DNA of 17,066 nucleotides from HGM10836 sp964430375 (GCA_964430375.1 CAYSEZ010000014.1:1-17066); one strand, 5' to 3'. Numbered from the stretch's first letter, positions 1-7,567 are shown. Numbers and translations: made by a program. Notes: generated from the letters alone by a model not told the origin.

Positions 1-23
1 AAAACACATTTAGTGTTTTTTTT
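1..23 (+). terminator. Rho-independent terminator of an upstream gene
   Basis: AAAACAC (1-7) and GTGTTTT (13-19) form a 7-bp stem around a 5-nt loop, and the T-run continues to 23. It presumably ends a gene lying before the window. I see no gene between here and the promoter at 220; bases 24-219 are plain AT-rich spacer. Confidence 0.7.
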
Positions 24-219
24 GTTTAATTATTATAACTTATAATAAATGTGTTTTTAGTAAGAGTTTTCTTTTTAGATATATATTGCTTATGTAAGAG
101 GTTAATTAATATTATATATTTTAAACTATTTATTTATAAAAATTAGAAATATAAAGTGCTTTTTTATATATGAAAAACATATTTTTAACTTACAAAACAA
201 AGTTTTAAGAAAAAAATTG

Positions 220-247
220 TTGACAATATTTCATTTTTCTTTATAAT
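220..247 (+). promoter_or_regulatory. Consensus sigma-A promoter for the adhesin-sortase pair
   Basis: A perfect -35 TTGACA (220-225) is followed after 16 bases by a perfect -10 TATAAT (242-247). A second TATAAT at 282-287 has no good -35 and lies only 23 bases before the start codon. Transcription would begin near 254 and run through both surface genes to the terminator at 2880-2905. Confidence 0.75.
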
Positions 248-310
248 AAAAAACTATAGTAATTTTTTGACTATATGTGGGTATAATATCTAGCAGAAAG
301 GAAGAATGAA

Positions 311-2296
311 ATGAAGAAGCAAAAGAAAAAGATGTTTTTGGTTTTTATGATATTGATAACAGGTTTTATTTGTGGAATAAAAAATGTATCTGCTCAAACT
401 GCAACACTTACTTCTGAAATTGTTGATGATATTACATTTTATGTAAAAAGAAATGGTACAACTTATTTTGTAGGTGAATTTACAAAATATGATATCAAAG
501 ATAGTATTAGTGGTGTAACTAAAGCTGCATTTTGTATTGAACCTGGAGAACCTGAGACAAATGAACCAGATGGTTATACAAAAACCGACTGGAGTGAAAT
601 AGGATTATCAGAAGAAGTAAAACAACAAATATTATTAATTACATATTATGGATATCAATATCCTAATCATCAAACTTTAGAGTATAGAGCTGCTACTCAA
701 GCATTATTGTGGGAAGCCATAATGGACGATGAAGAAAGAAAAGATGGTAGTGACGCTACATGGTATGTTGGATATACAAAAAGATATTATGATGAAGATT
801 TACAAGAATATGTTACTGAAGATTGGGATTTATCAGAAGAAAGAGAAGTTATTATTAATTTAGTTGAACATCATAATGATAAACCTAGTTTTGCAGAAGA
901 AAGTTTTAACGTAAATGTTGGAGAAACTCTTATAATTACAGATACTAAAAATGTGCTAAAAAATTATGATGTATATGAAAGTAATGGAGCAAAAGTTGAA
1001 ATTGAAGGAAATAATTTAAAAATTACACCAACTACGTCTGGTACAATTGAATTAAAATTTGTAAGAAAACAAGTTTATAGTGATTCATATTATGTATACT
1101 ATGGTAAGTTTACTAGTGGTGAAAGTGCTCAAAATATGATTACAGGTGGTAATGTTGATCCTATTTATTTTTCAGTTAATTTAACAAGTACTGTAAATTC
1201 TGCTGCAATTAAAGTAGTTAAAATTGATTCTAGTACTAAAGAAGTAATAGAAAGATCTAATATTAAATTTAAAATATGTAAAGAAGATGGAAACTGTATT
1301 ACTCATATAATTAATGATGAAGAAACAGATATTTTCTATACTAATAATGATGGTACATTTATAACTGAAAAACTAGAAAAAGGAAAATACTACTTAATAG
1401 AACTTGAACAAACAATTGATGGATATCTATGGAATAAAGAATCATTAGAATTTGAAATTGGAGATAATATAAAATTAATAGATGATGAAACTTATGGATT
1501 GATTTATCAAATAAATTTTGAAAATAAACCTGTAAAAGGAAGCATAGAACTTACTAAAACTGGTGAAATTTATGAAATAACAGAAGAAGGAATTATTTAT
1601 ACAGAATCTACTTTACAAGGAGTTATATTTGGATTATATGCTAAAGAAGATATCTATGATAACTCTGGTAATCTAATTTATAGTAAAGATAGTGAAATCT
1701 CTAAATATGAAACAGATAGTAATGGTAATATTAATATTTCAAATTTATATTTAGGTAAATATTATATAAAAGAAATTAAAACTGATAATAATTATATTTT
1801 AGATAATAAAATTTATGATATAGATCTTTCATATAAAGATAATAAAACAGAAAATATTTCTTATGCAAAAGAGATAAAAAATTATTTAAGTAAAGGAACA
1901 CTAAATTTTACTAAAAAAGATTCATTAACTAATGAAGTATTAAAGGATGCTACAATTGATATTTATACAGAAGATGATACTTTAATATATAGTTTAAAAA
2001 CAGATATAAATGGTAAAATAACAATTAATAATTTACCATTAGGTAAGTACTATATAATAGAAAAAACATCTCCAAAAGGTTATATGTTAAATAATGAAAA
2101 AATGTATTTTGATATAACAACAAATGAAGAAGTAGTTAGTTTAACAATGTTTAATGAAAAAGAAAAAATAGAAGAAGTATTTAATGTTAAAGACACAGGT
2201 TTAAATGATAATAGTATTTTATTTGTATTTACTTGTTCTTTATTAGGAATAGGATTTATAATTTATGATAAGATGCGTAAAAAATCACATATTTAA
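311..2296 (+). CDS. Cell-surface adhesin-like protein: thioester domain, Cna-B repeats, sorting signal
   Basis: The 661-aa protein starts with a signal peptide (basic MKKQKKK, hydrophobic core, cut near residue 28). Residues about 40-185 look like a TQXA/thioester domain: Cys75 in AAFCIEPG and Gln130 in AATQALLW are the expected pair for an internal thioester, known in related adhesins to bind host or surface amines. About 298-406, 409-525 and 529-615 are Cna-B-like domains with Lys in strand-one motifs (KVVKID, LTKTG, FTKKD) and Glu near the end (YIIEKTSPKGY), the pair that forms isopeptide bonds. The C-terminus has VKDTG (626-630), a helix (about 636-653) and a basic tail, so it is a sortase substrate, but Lys stands where LPXTG has Pro. 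The ribosome site is AAAGGAAG (297-304). It overlaps the sortase gene by 32 nt, so the two are cotranscribed. Confidence 0.88.
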   Translation: MKKQKKKMFLVFMILITGFICGIKNVSAQTATLTSEIVDDITFYVKRNGTTYFVGEFTKYDIKDSISGVTKAAFCIEPGEPETNEPDGYTKTDWSEIGLSEEVKQQILLITYYGYQYPNHQTLEYRAATQALLWEAIMDDEERKDGSDATWYVGYTKRYYDEDLQEYVTEDWDLSEEREVIINLVEHHNDKPSFAEESFNVNVGETLIITDTKNVLKNYDVYESNGAKVEIEGNNLKITPTTSGTIELKFVRKQVYSDSYYVYYGKFTSGESAQNMITGGNVDPIYFSVNLTSTVNSAAIKVVKIDSSTKEVIERSNIKFKICKEDGNCITHIINDEETDIFYTNNDGTFITEKLEKGKYYLIELEQTIDGYLWNKESLEFEIGDNIKLIDDETYGLIYQINFENKPVKGSIELTKTGEIYEITEEGIIYTESTLQGVIFGLYAKEDIYDNSGNLIYSKDSEISKYETDSNGNINISNLYLGKYYIKEIKTDNNYILDNKIYDIDLSYKDNKTENISYAKEIKNYLSKGTLNFTKKDSLTNEVLKDATIDIYTEDDTLIYSLKTDINGKITINNLPLGKYYIIEKTSPKGYMLNNEKMYFDITTNEEVVSLTMFNEKEKIEEVFNVKDTGLNDNSILFVFTCSLLGIGFIIYDKMRKKSHI

Positions 2297-2873
2297 AATC
2301 ATTGGTCTTTTAATTATTATTTCTTCTTTTTCTTTTACTTTTATAAATAGAATACTAGATAATATTAATAAAAATAATGAAATAGTTAAAGTTAACTCAT
2401 TTATAAGTGATGATACTTATAACACAATTGATACTAGTAATATAAACCTGGAAAAGGTAAATAATATTGAAGATAATTTTATCGCAGTATTAGAAATACC
2501 AAAAATAAATTTAAAAAAAGGACTTTCTTATGATAAAAATAATATTAATTATAATATTGAAATTATTTCTGGTTCTACTTTTCCAAAAGAGAATAATAGT
2601 AATTTAGTTTTAGCAGCCCACAGTGGTAATAGTAAAATATCTTTTTTTAAGAACTTATATAAGTTAAAAGAAGGTGATCTAGTTTATCTTTATTATGATG
2701 GTATTAAGTATGAATTTACTATTTATGATATTTATAATGTTATAAAAGATGGTTCTATTGAAATAGAAAGGTATCAGGATAATAAAACAATTACTTTAAT
2801 TACTTGTAAGAAAAATAGTAATAATTATCAAACTGTATATATTGGTTATTTAACTAAAAGTAATTATTATTAG
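2265..2873 (+). CDS. Sortase, likely dedicated to the upstream adhesin
   Basis: A 202-aa membrane-anchored transpeptidase. Residues 9-31 form an N-terminal transmembrane helix. The sortase barrel follows, with IAVLEIPKINL (73-83), the catalytic His119 in LAAHSG and the nucleophile Cys181 in TLITC. Family members cleave sorting signals of surface proteins and attach them to the envelope. The usual catalytic Arg, about eight residues after the Cys, is not seen; Gln189 (NNYQTVYIGYL) occupies that place. ATG 2265 lies inside the adhesin gene with AGGA at 2251-2254, which suggests translational coupling. The overall pattern resembles class D-like sortases, but I cannot assign the class firmly. The 3' part is duplicated at 4207-4446. 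Confidence 0.88.
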   Translation: MIRCVKNHIFKIIGLLIIISSFSFTFINRILDNINKNNEIVKVNSFISDDTYNTIDTSNINLEKVNNIEDNFIAVLEIPKINLKKGLSYDKNNINYNIEIISGSTFPKENNSNLVLAAHSGNSKISFFKNLYKLKEGDLVYLYYDGIKYEFTIYDIYNVIKDGSIEIERYQDNKTITLITCKKNSNNYQTVYIGYLTKSNYY

Positions 2874-2879
2874 TATAAG

Positions 2880-2905
2880 ACTACGCATATTAGATGTAGT
2901 TTTTT
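2880..2905 (+). terminator. Terminator after the sortase gene
   Basis: ACTACG (2880-2885) pairs with TGTAGT (2895-2900), including one G-U pair, and a T-run follows. The same terminator is duplicated with the sortase 3' end at 4453-4478. Confidence 0.7.
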
Positions 2906-2940
2906 AATGTGAGAAATATATTATTTTATTATGGATATTA

Positions 2941-2949
2941 TGATATAAT
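2941..2949 (+). promoter_or_regulatory. Extended -10 promoter for the yhcG-like gene
   Basis: TGATATAAT is an extended -10 element (TG, one base, TATAAT) 60 bases before the start codon. No convincing -35 is visible. The same element recurs at 6604-6612, 8480-8488, 16237-16245 and 16277-16285, each time by an accessory gene or relic. Confidence 0.5.
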
Positions 2950-3009
2950 AATAAGTGAAATATTTAAAAATCAAATTATCTATTAAAATTATATAAGGAG
3001 AGTGAAATT

Positions 3010-4035
3010 ATGCTAGATAAGGATTTTAAAGAAATTATTATGAATATAAAGAATGAAATTATTAGTACACAGATTCAAGTATTAAGTGATGCTAATGTTA
3101 GACTTATTAATTTGTATTTCAAATTGGGAAAAATTATAAATGATAATTCAAAATGGGGTGATAAGTTTATAGAAACGCTCGAAAAAGAATTAAGGCTAGA
3201 TTTTCCAAATATAAAAGGTTTTTCGGCAAGGAATTTAGGAAGAATGAAAAGATTTTATCTTGAATATAAGGATGAACAAATTTTGCCACCGGCAGTGGCA
3301 AAATTACCCTGGACACATAATATTATTCTTATAGAAAAAATTAAAGATAAAAATATAAGGTTTTGGTATGCTAATGAGGCTGCTTGTGGTAATTGGTCTA
3401 AAGTAGTTTTAGAACATCAAATAGATATGAATTTGTACGAAAGAAAGGCGTTGCCTGATAAAAATAATAATTTTAAAAATACATTAGTTGCACCATTTAG
3501 TGATTTAGCAAACGATTTACAAAAAGACCCTTATATTTTTAATTTGCCTCTTTTAAAAGAAAAATATATAGAAAAAGAACTTGAAGAATCCATGGTAGAA
3601 AGAATCCGAGATGTGTTGTTAGAATTAGGTAATGGCTTTAGTTTTATTGGGAATCAATATAAAATAACAGTAGGTAATAGCGATTACTTTATTGATATGT
3701 TATTTTATCATTTAAAACTTCATTGTTACATTGTTGTTGAATTAAAAACAGTGCCTTTTAAGCCAGAATTTATAGGTCAACTTAATTTCTATTTAAATGT
3801 TTTAGATAATGAAATTAAGAGCGAACAAGATGAACCAACTATTGGATTGTTATTATGTAAAAGCAAAGATAGATTAGTTGTTCAATATTCTTTAAATGGT
3901 GTTGATAAACCAATTGGTGTATCTTCATATGAAGTAGAAAAGTATATTCCTAAAAGTATATTAGATAAGTTGCCTACAGAAGAAGAAATTAATTTTCATA
4001 TTGATTTAGAGGAGAAAACAGAAATTGATAAATAA
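3010..4035 (+). CDS. YhcG/DUF1016-type PD-(D/E)XK nuclease family protein
   Basis: 341 aa. Residues about 20-140 match the DUF1016 N-terminal domain: FKLGKIINDNSKWGDKFI, FSARNLGRMKRFYLEY, and LPWTHNIILIEKIKD, the family's LPW-HN signature. Residues about 185-310 form a PD-(D/E)XK nuclease-like domain with Asp229 (YFIDMLFYH), Glu244-x-Lys246 (VVELK) and Gln257, so the catalytic set looks intact. The family is often found as a lone accessory gene or within type I restriction loci; its substrate is poorly known. RBS AAGGAG (2995-3000) fits ATG 3010. It sits alone between the sortase terminator and decayed repeats, which suggests insertion. Codons 90-99 contain a 27-bp inverted repeat that is unusually GC-rich for this window. 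No restriction methylase or specificity gene is nearby. Confidence 0.88.
   Translation: MLDKDFKEIIMNIKNEIISTQIQVLSDANVRLINLYFKLGKIINDNSKWGDKFIETLEKELRLDFPNIKGFSARNLGRMKRFYLEYKDEQILPPAVAKLPWTHNIILIEKIKDKNIRFWYANEAACGNWSKVVLEHQIDMNLYERKALPDKNNNFKNTLVAPFSDLANDLQKDPYIFNLPLLKEKYIEKELEESMVERIRDVLLELGNGFSFIGNQYKITVGNSDYFIDMLFYHLKLHCYIVVELKTVPFKPEFIGQLNFYLNVLDNEIKSEQDEPTIGLLLCKSKDRLVVQYSLNGVDKPIGVSSYEVEKYIPKSILDKLPTEEEINFHIDLEEKTEIDK
3279..3305. repeat. 27-bp inverted repeat inside the yhcG-like gene
   Basis: AATTTTGCCAC (3279-3289) and GTGGCAAAATT (3295-3305) are perfect 11-base arms around CGGCA. Read as 13-1-13 it has one mismatched pair (3290/3294), centred on 3292. It encodes residues 90-99 (QILPPAVAKL) just before the LPW-HN signature. 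The centre is the first base of a codon. Confidence 0.9.
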
Positions 4036-4203
4036 TTAAAATTTATTTGTAAAAGTATATTAGGTAAATTAATATGCTATTATAATAAAAAAATTAGAAT
4101 TAGATATGCAAGTTAAATCTTTTTTAACAGATGATGTAGAACTTATTGTTGAAAGTTTAAATAGCAAACCCAATATATATAGATGATAAATAATTAAATT
4201 ATA
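4036..4203 (+). pseudogene. Decayed repeat resembling the 3' end of the yhcG-like gene
   Basis: This stretch has no credible gene. A piece near 4048-4071 (TAAAAGTATATTAGGTAAAT) resembles 3951-3970 in the nuclease gene. The end near 4180-4203 (GATAAATAATTAAATTATA) resembles that gene's stop region at 4026-4045. The simplest reading is a degenerate tandem copy of the gene's 3' end. A 26-codon open stretch with an ATG at 4107 was not taken as a gene, because it has no ribosome site. Confidence 0.4.
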
Positions 4204-4206
4204 TAA

Positions 4207-4446
4207 AAAATATCTTTTTTTAAGAACTTATATAAGTTAAAAGAAGGTGATCTGGTTTATCTTTATTATGAAGGTATTAAGTATGAATTTACTATTTATG
4301 ATATTTATAATGTTTTAAAAGATGGTTCTGTTGAAATAGAAAGGTATCAGGATAATAAAACAATTACTTTAATTACTTGTAAGAAAAATAGTAATAATTA
4401 TCAAACTGTATATATTGGTTATTTAACTAAGAGTAATTATTATTAG
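4207..4446 (+). pseudogene. Duplicated 3' end of the sortase gene
   Basis: It matches 2634-2873 base for base except for about five substitutions. It stays open in the sortase frame from KISFFKNLY through TLITC to the stop at 4444-4446. A TAA stands immediately before the homology (4204-4206) and there is no start, so it cannot make a sortase: the catalytic His and the membrane anchor are missing. The three amino-acid changes are conservative (Asp to Glu, Ile to Leu, Ile to Val). This suggests it derives from a once functional paralogue or allele and not from long neutral decay. Confidence 0.85.
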
Positions 4447-4452
4447 TATAAG

Positions 4453-4478
4453 ACTACACATATTGATGTAGTTTTTTT
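4453..4478 (+). terminator. Duplicated sortase terminator
   Basis: ACTACA (4453-4458) pairs with TGTAGT (4467-4472), followed by seven T. It is the second copy of the terminator at 2880-2905, with a better stem (A-U replaces G-U). It may still insulate nfo from upstream transcription. Confidence 0.7.
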
Positions 4479-4525
4479 CTTTTAATTTTATTTATTATGT
4501 TTTATAATAAATATGGAGGTAGTTT

Positions 4526-5392
4526 ATGTTATTAATAGGAAGTCACGTATCTTTTAAGAAGGATACACAGTTGTTAGGATCACTTAATGAAGCATTATCT
4601 TATGGAAGTAATTCGTTTATGTTTTATACTGGAGCACCTCAAAATACTATGAGAGTAGGTATAAACGATGAATTAACTTATAAAGCACTTGAAATTATGA
4701 AAGAGAAAGGTATTAGTTTAAATAATGTTGTAGTACACGCCCCATACATAGTAAATCTTGCTAATAAAGATAATTTAAGTAAATATGATTTTGCTATATC
4801 TTTTCTAACTGAAGAGTGTAAAAGATGTGAAGATTTATTTATAAATAAGTTAGTATTACACCCAGGATCACATGTAGGATGTGGGGTAGAAGAAGGTATA
4901 AAAAATATAGCAGATGCTCTAAATAAAGTATTAAGTAGTACTAGTATTACAATATTACTTGAAACAATGGCAGGAAAAGGTACTGAAGTAGGTTCTAACT
5001 TAAATGAAATAGAAGAAATTATATCTTTAATAGATAAAAAAGATCAAATTGGAATATGTTTAGATACGTGTCATTTATCTGATTCTGGACTAGATGTAAG
5101 CCAGTTTAATGAATTACTTGATGTTCTAGAAGAAAAAAACTTATTAGATAAAGTAGGTTGTATTCATATAAATGATAGTAAAAATATTATGGGTTCTCAT
5201 AAAGATAGGCACGAAAATATAGGATATGGTACTATTGGTTTTGATAATTTAATTAATATTATTTATAACAAAAGATTAGAAAATATACCTAAAATACTTG
5301 AAACACCTTGGATAAATGATAAAGCCCCTTATAAAGAAGAAATAGAAATGATTAAAAGTAAGAAGTTTAATTCAAATTTAAAGGAGATATAA
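4526..5392 (+). CDS. nfo: Endonuclease IV (apurinic/apyrimidinic endonuclease)
   Basis: 288 aa, the usual length. This enzyme cuts DNA 5' of abasic sites and acts in base excision repair in the cytoplasm. All nine metal ligands of the TIM-barrel trinuclear zinc site are visible: His71 (HAPY), His112 (LHPGSH), Glu146 (LLETMAG), Asp180 and His183 (CLDTCH), His214 (CIHINDSK), Asp227 and His229 (KDRHENIGYG), and Glu259 (LETPW). The ribosome site GGAGGT (4515-4520) is strong. A -10-like TATAAT lies at 4503-4508. Its stop overlaps the next start by one base (TAATG), so it is translationally coupled to the pyrophosphatase gene. Confidence 0.97.
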   Translation: MLLIGSHVSFKKDTQLLGSLNEALSYGSNSFMFYTGAPQNTMRVGINDELTYKALEIMKEKGISLNNVVVHAPYIVNLANKDNLSKYDFAISFLTEECKRCEDLFINKLVLHPGSHVGCGVEEGIKNIADALNKVLSSTSITILLETMAGKGTEVGSNLNEIEEIISLIDKKDQIGICLDTCHLSDSGLDVSQFNELLDVLEEKNLLDKVGCIHINDSKNIMGSHKDRHENIGYGTIGFDNLINIIYNKRLENIPKILETPWINDKAPYKEEIEMIKSKKFNSNLKEI

Positions 5393-5988
5393 TGAAAAAA
5401 GTATTATTTGCTACTGAAAATGAAAGTAAAGTTAATAGATTTAAAGATAAGTTATTAGAATATAATATAGAAATTATATCTATTAATGATATAGATAAAA
5501 AAGTGATTATTAATGAAACAGGTAAAACTGTAATAGAAAATGCTTTAATTAAAGCTAGAAGTTATTCTAATATGTATAATATAGTTTTTGCTATGGATGA
5601 TAGTTTATATATCGAAGGTATTCCAGAGGATAGAGAACCTCTTTTAATGGTAAGAAGAGTAAATGGTAAGAAATTAACTGATGAAGAAATGATAGAATAC
5701 TATTCTAATCTTGCTAAAACTTATGGAGAAAATGGAAGATTACTTGCTAAATGGGTTTATGGTATTGCACTTATTAATAATGGAAAAGAATATACTTATA
5801 CTTTTAGTAAAGAAGATTTTTATATAGTAAGTGAGCCATCTAATATAATAAATAAAGGTTATCCATTAAATTCTATTTCAATAAATAAAAAATTAAATAA
5901 ATATTTTACTGATATTACAAGAGAAGATAAAGAGACGTTAAAAGAAGATGAAAGTGATGTAATAGAGTTTCTTTGTAAGAATATATAA
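5392..5988 (+). CDS. RdgB/HAM1-like non-canonical purine NTP pyrophosphatase
   Basis: 198 aa. The family hydrolyses ITP, XTP and similar nucleotides to the monophosphate, keeping damaged bases out of nucleic acids. The N-terminus KKVLFATENESKVNRF matches the family's (A/G)T-N-x-K nucleotide loop, ENALIKA (49-55) the conserved helix, and AMDDSLYI (67-74) the position of the general-acid ADDSGL motif. The Gly-Leu after DDS is missing and the C-terminal half is divergent, so it may be a subfamily with altered specificity. RBS AAGGAG (5381-5386) lies inside the end of nfo. The last coding bases lie within the 55-nt sequence repeated across the assembly gap, but the stop (5986-5988) is before the gap. 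The gene's 5' end is repeated at 6433-6588. Confidence 0.8.
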   Translation: MKKVLFATENESKVNRFKDKLLEYNIEIISINDIDKKVIINETGKTVIENALIKARSYSNMYNIVFAMDDSLYIEGIPEDREPLLMVRRVNGKKLTDEEMIEYYSNLAKTYGENGRLLAKWVYGIALINNGKEYTYTFSKEDFYIVSEPSNIINKGYPLNSISINKKLNKYFTDITREDKETLKEDESDVIEFLCKNI

Positions 5989-5989
5989 A
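5935..5989 (+). repeat. 55-nt sequence repeated exactly at 6090-6144 across the gap
   Basis: The last 55 bases before the N run are identical to the first 55 after it. That length equals a common de Bruijn k-mer size, so this is most likely the shared end of two adjacent contigs written twice by scaffolding. The pyrophosphatase 3' end probably exists once here. Confidence 0.9.
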
Positions 5990-6089
5990 NNNNNNNNNNN
6001 NNNNNNNNNNNNNNNNNNNNNNNNNNNNNNNNNNNNNNNNNNNNNNNNNNNNNNNNNNNNNNNNNNNNNNNNNNNNNNNNNNNNNNNNN
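5990..6089. other. Assembly gap of exactly 100 N
   Basis: One hundred unknown bases, the conventional placeholder for a gap of unknown length. The true distance may be zero or negative given the 55-nt overlap of its flanks, or it may hide a repeated segment. Confidence 0.98.
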
Positions 6090-6188
6090 ACGTTAAAAGA
6101 AGATGAAAGTGATGTAATAGAGTTTCTTTGTAAGAATATATAAATTGATAATGCTAGGTGATCTATTTTATATGTAGTTTAATAAATA

Positions 6189-6438
6189 TTGAGAAAATTC
6201 GGAAATTCCGAATTTTCTAACCAACCTACTAATTATTATAATTTAGATTTGATAATAGCGGTAGGTTTTAGAGTAAAATCAAGTAATGAAACAAAATTTA
6301 GAATATGGGAAAATGAGAAATTAAAAGAAAATCTTGTAAAAGGGTACAATATAAATGAGAAACGTTTTAAAAATAATGGAACTGATCCATATTTTGAAGA
6401 ATTATTAGATAAGATACGAGATATAAGGTCTAGTGAAA
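6189..6438 (+). pseudogene. Central fragment of a RhuM-family gene
   Basis: From a TTG at 6189 the frame encodes RKFGNSEFSNQPTNYYNLDLIIAVGFRVKS and on to IRDIRSSEKS. It aligns with residues about 68-152 of the intact RhuM at 8744 (YNLDMIIALGYRVQS, FRIWATKRL, RIRDIRSSERN). The N-terminal helix-turn-helix and the whole C-terminal half are missing, and no ribosome site precedes it. At its 3' end the frame runs straight into the broken pyrophosphatase copy at a shared TGAAA, so it is a truncated remnant. Its own sequence differs enough from the intact gene to be a separate paralogue. Confidence 0.85.
6192..6218. repeat. 27-bp perfect inverted repeat in the RhuM fragment
   Basis: AGAAAATTCGGAA (6192-6204), a central A (6205), and TTCCGAATTTTCT (6206-6218) pair over all 13 positions. 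It encodes RKFGNSEFS, about twelve residues before YNLD. The centre is the second base of a codon. Confidence 0.95.
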
Positions 6439-6588
6439 AAAGTATTATTTGCGACAGAAGATGAAAGTAAAGTTAATGATTTAAAGATAAGTTATTAGAA
6501 CATAATATAGAAATTATATCTATTAATGATATAGATAAAAAAGTAATTATTAATGAAACAGGTAAAACTATAATAGGAAATGCTTTAA
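6433..6588 (+). pseudogene. Broken copy of the pyrophosphatase gene 5' end
   Basis: It matches 5392-5548 with roughly eight substitutions and a one-base deletion near 6478 (AATAGATTT has become AATGATTT) that shifts the frame. The original ATG has become GTG (6433-6435). Homology stops at ATGCTTTA, where the 56-base promoter repeat (6585-6640) begins. Only about the first 52 codons are present, so it is dead. Confidence 0.88.
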
Positions 6589-6640
6589 AATGATATAGGA
6601 GATTGATATAATAAATATTTTATAAATATTAAAGTGAGTT
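6585..6640 (+). repeat. First copy of a 56-base promoter-operator repeat
   Basis: It is nearly identical to 8461-8517. It contains the extended -10 TGATATAAT (6604-6612) and the small inverted repeat AATATTT-TAT-AAATATT. Here it precedes RhuM N-terminal debris; at 8461 it precedes the membrane miniprotein and the intact RhuM. It therefore looks like the promoter of a duplicated RhuM unit. Confidence 0.8.
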
Positions 6641-6650
6641 ATAATGTGTT

Positions 6651-6765
6651 AAAGTAAGTGTTTATTAATTAATAAAGATATTTGGTTAATACAAAATTTA
6701 ATTGTAGACTATTTAAGGTAGAAAGAAGTGCAATAGCTAACATATTACCAATATATTAAATAGTG
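6651..6765 (+). pseudogene. Decayed RhuM N-terminal fragment
   Basis: In pieces it reads INKDIWLIQN, then after a frameshift VERSAIANI. This corresponds to INEDIWLTQNQLAEIY and the following helix of the intact RhuM (residues about 25-50). Stops and indels rule out translation. It lies downstream of the central RhuM fragment, so the fragments are out of order or come from different copies. I see nothing else between 6766 and the next ribosome site. Confidence 0.65.
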
Positions 6766-6823
6766 CTTAGTTAAAAGAAGGAATTTTATTTTGAAGTTTT
6801 TATAGGATAAGGAGATGATAAAT

Positions 6824-7555
6824 TTGATAAAAATACTTGCAAGTGACTTTAAAAATTATGAAGAAAAAAATGGATTAAAAATAGCACTACCTGTAAGCAA
6901 TGAGAATGGTCTTGTTGATCAACTAAAAACTGCTTTAAAAAAACGTGGAAAAGTAGTTTTTATTGCATCTGATATGGAAAATACTCCAGATATAGTTGAA
7001 GATTATGCTAAAATATTTTTTGATAGTTTGAAGATGGTCGGTATAATATTTGATAAGTATTACATTTTAGATGGGACAAGCATAGATAAAGCGAAAGAGT
7101 ATATTAAAAATGCTGATTTAATTTTTTTATGTGGTGGCGATACTTATAAACAACATCTTCTATTAGAAAAAATAAATTTAGAATTGCTATTATCTAATTA
7201 TTCAGGTATAGTAATGGGACAGAGTGCCGGTGCTATAAACATGGCTAAACATTGTTTTAACAGTCCAGAAGAATTAGACGAATCAGAACCTGTGTTTTTT
7301 GATGGATTGGGTTTAACTAATATAAATGTAGAACCACATTTTGTATACGATATTAAAAATTTTAATGAAAATGATAAATATCAAAGAAATGCAATAATTA
7401 ATGAATCATATAATAGATCAATATATGGACAGTGTAATGGCAGTCATATATTTATAGATAATAATGGAATTAAAACAATATACGGAGAAACTTACTTAAT
7501 ATCAAAAGGTAATATTAAAAAAATTTGTGAGAACGGTCAAAAAATAATAATTTAA
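6824..7555 (+). CDS. Peptidase S51 (dipeptidase E-like) family protein
   Basis: I start it at TTG 6824, giving 243 aa. The upstream in-frame ATG (6815) abuts AAGGAG (6809-6814), whereas the TTG lies 9 bases past it. The fold is the class I glutamine amidotransferase-like type used by S51 serine peptidases. LCGGDTYKQ (102-110) is the conserved GG-x-T loop, and MGQSAGA holds the nucleophile Ser134 in the elbow G-x-S-A-G. His172 in VEPHFVYD matches the second catalytic residue. Relatives cleave Asp-X dipeptides (PepE) or cyanophycin dipeptides; the substrate here is unknown. RBS of the next gene overlaps its stop, so it forms a two-gene operon with the ASCH gene. Both look intact amid debris. 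Confidence 0.88.
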   Translation: MIKILASDFKNYEEKNGLKIALPVSNENGLVDQLKTALKKRGKVVFIASDMENTPDIVEDYAKIFFDSLKMVGIIFDKYYILDGTSIDKAKEYIKNADLIFLCGGDTYKQHLLLEKINLELLLSNYSGIVMGQSAGAINMAKHCFNSPEELDESEPVFFDGLGLTNINVEPHFVYDIKNFNENDKYQRNAIINESYNRSIYGQCNGSHIFIDNNGIKTIYGETYLISKGNIKKICENGQKIII

Positions 7556-7567
7556 GGAGATGTAGAA

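Noticed and set aside
4107..4185. Short open frame MQVKSFLTDDVELIVESLN
   Set aside because: No ribosome site, no recognised family, and the surrounding bases look like a decayed copy of the nuclease 3' end.
5935..6144. 55-bp direct repeat as an attachment site
   Set aside because: Exact 55-nt length and the 100-N spacer fit contig overlap better than a biological repeat.
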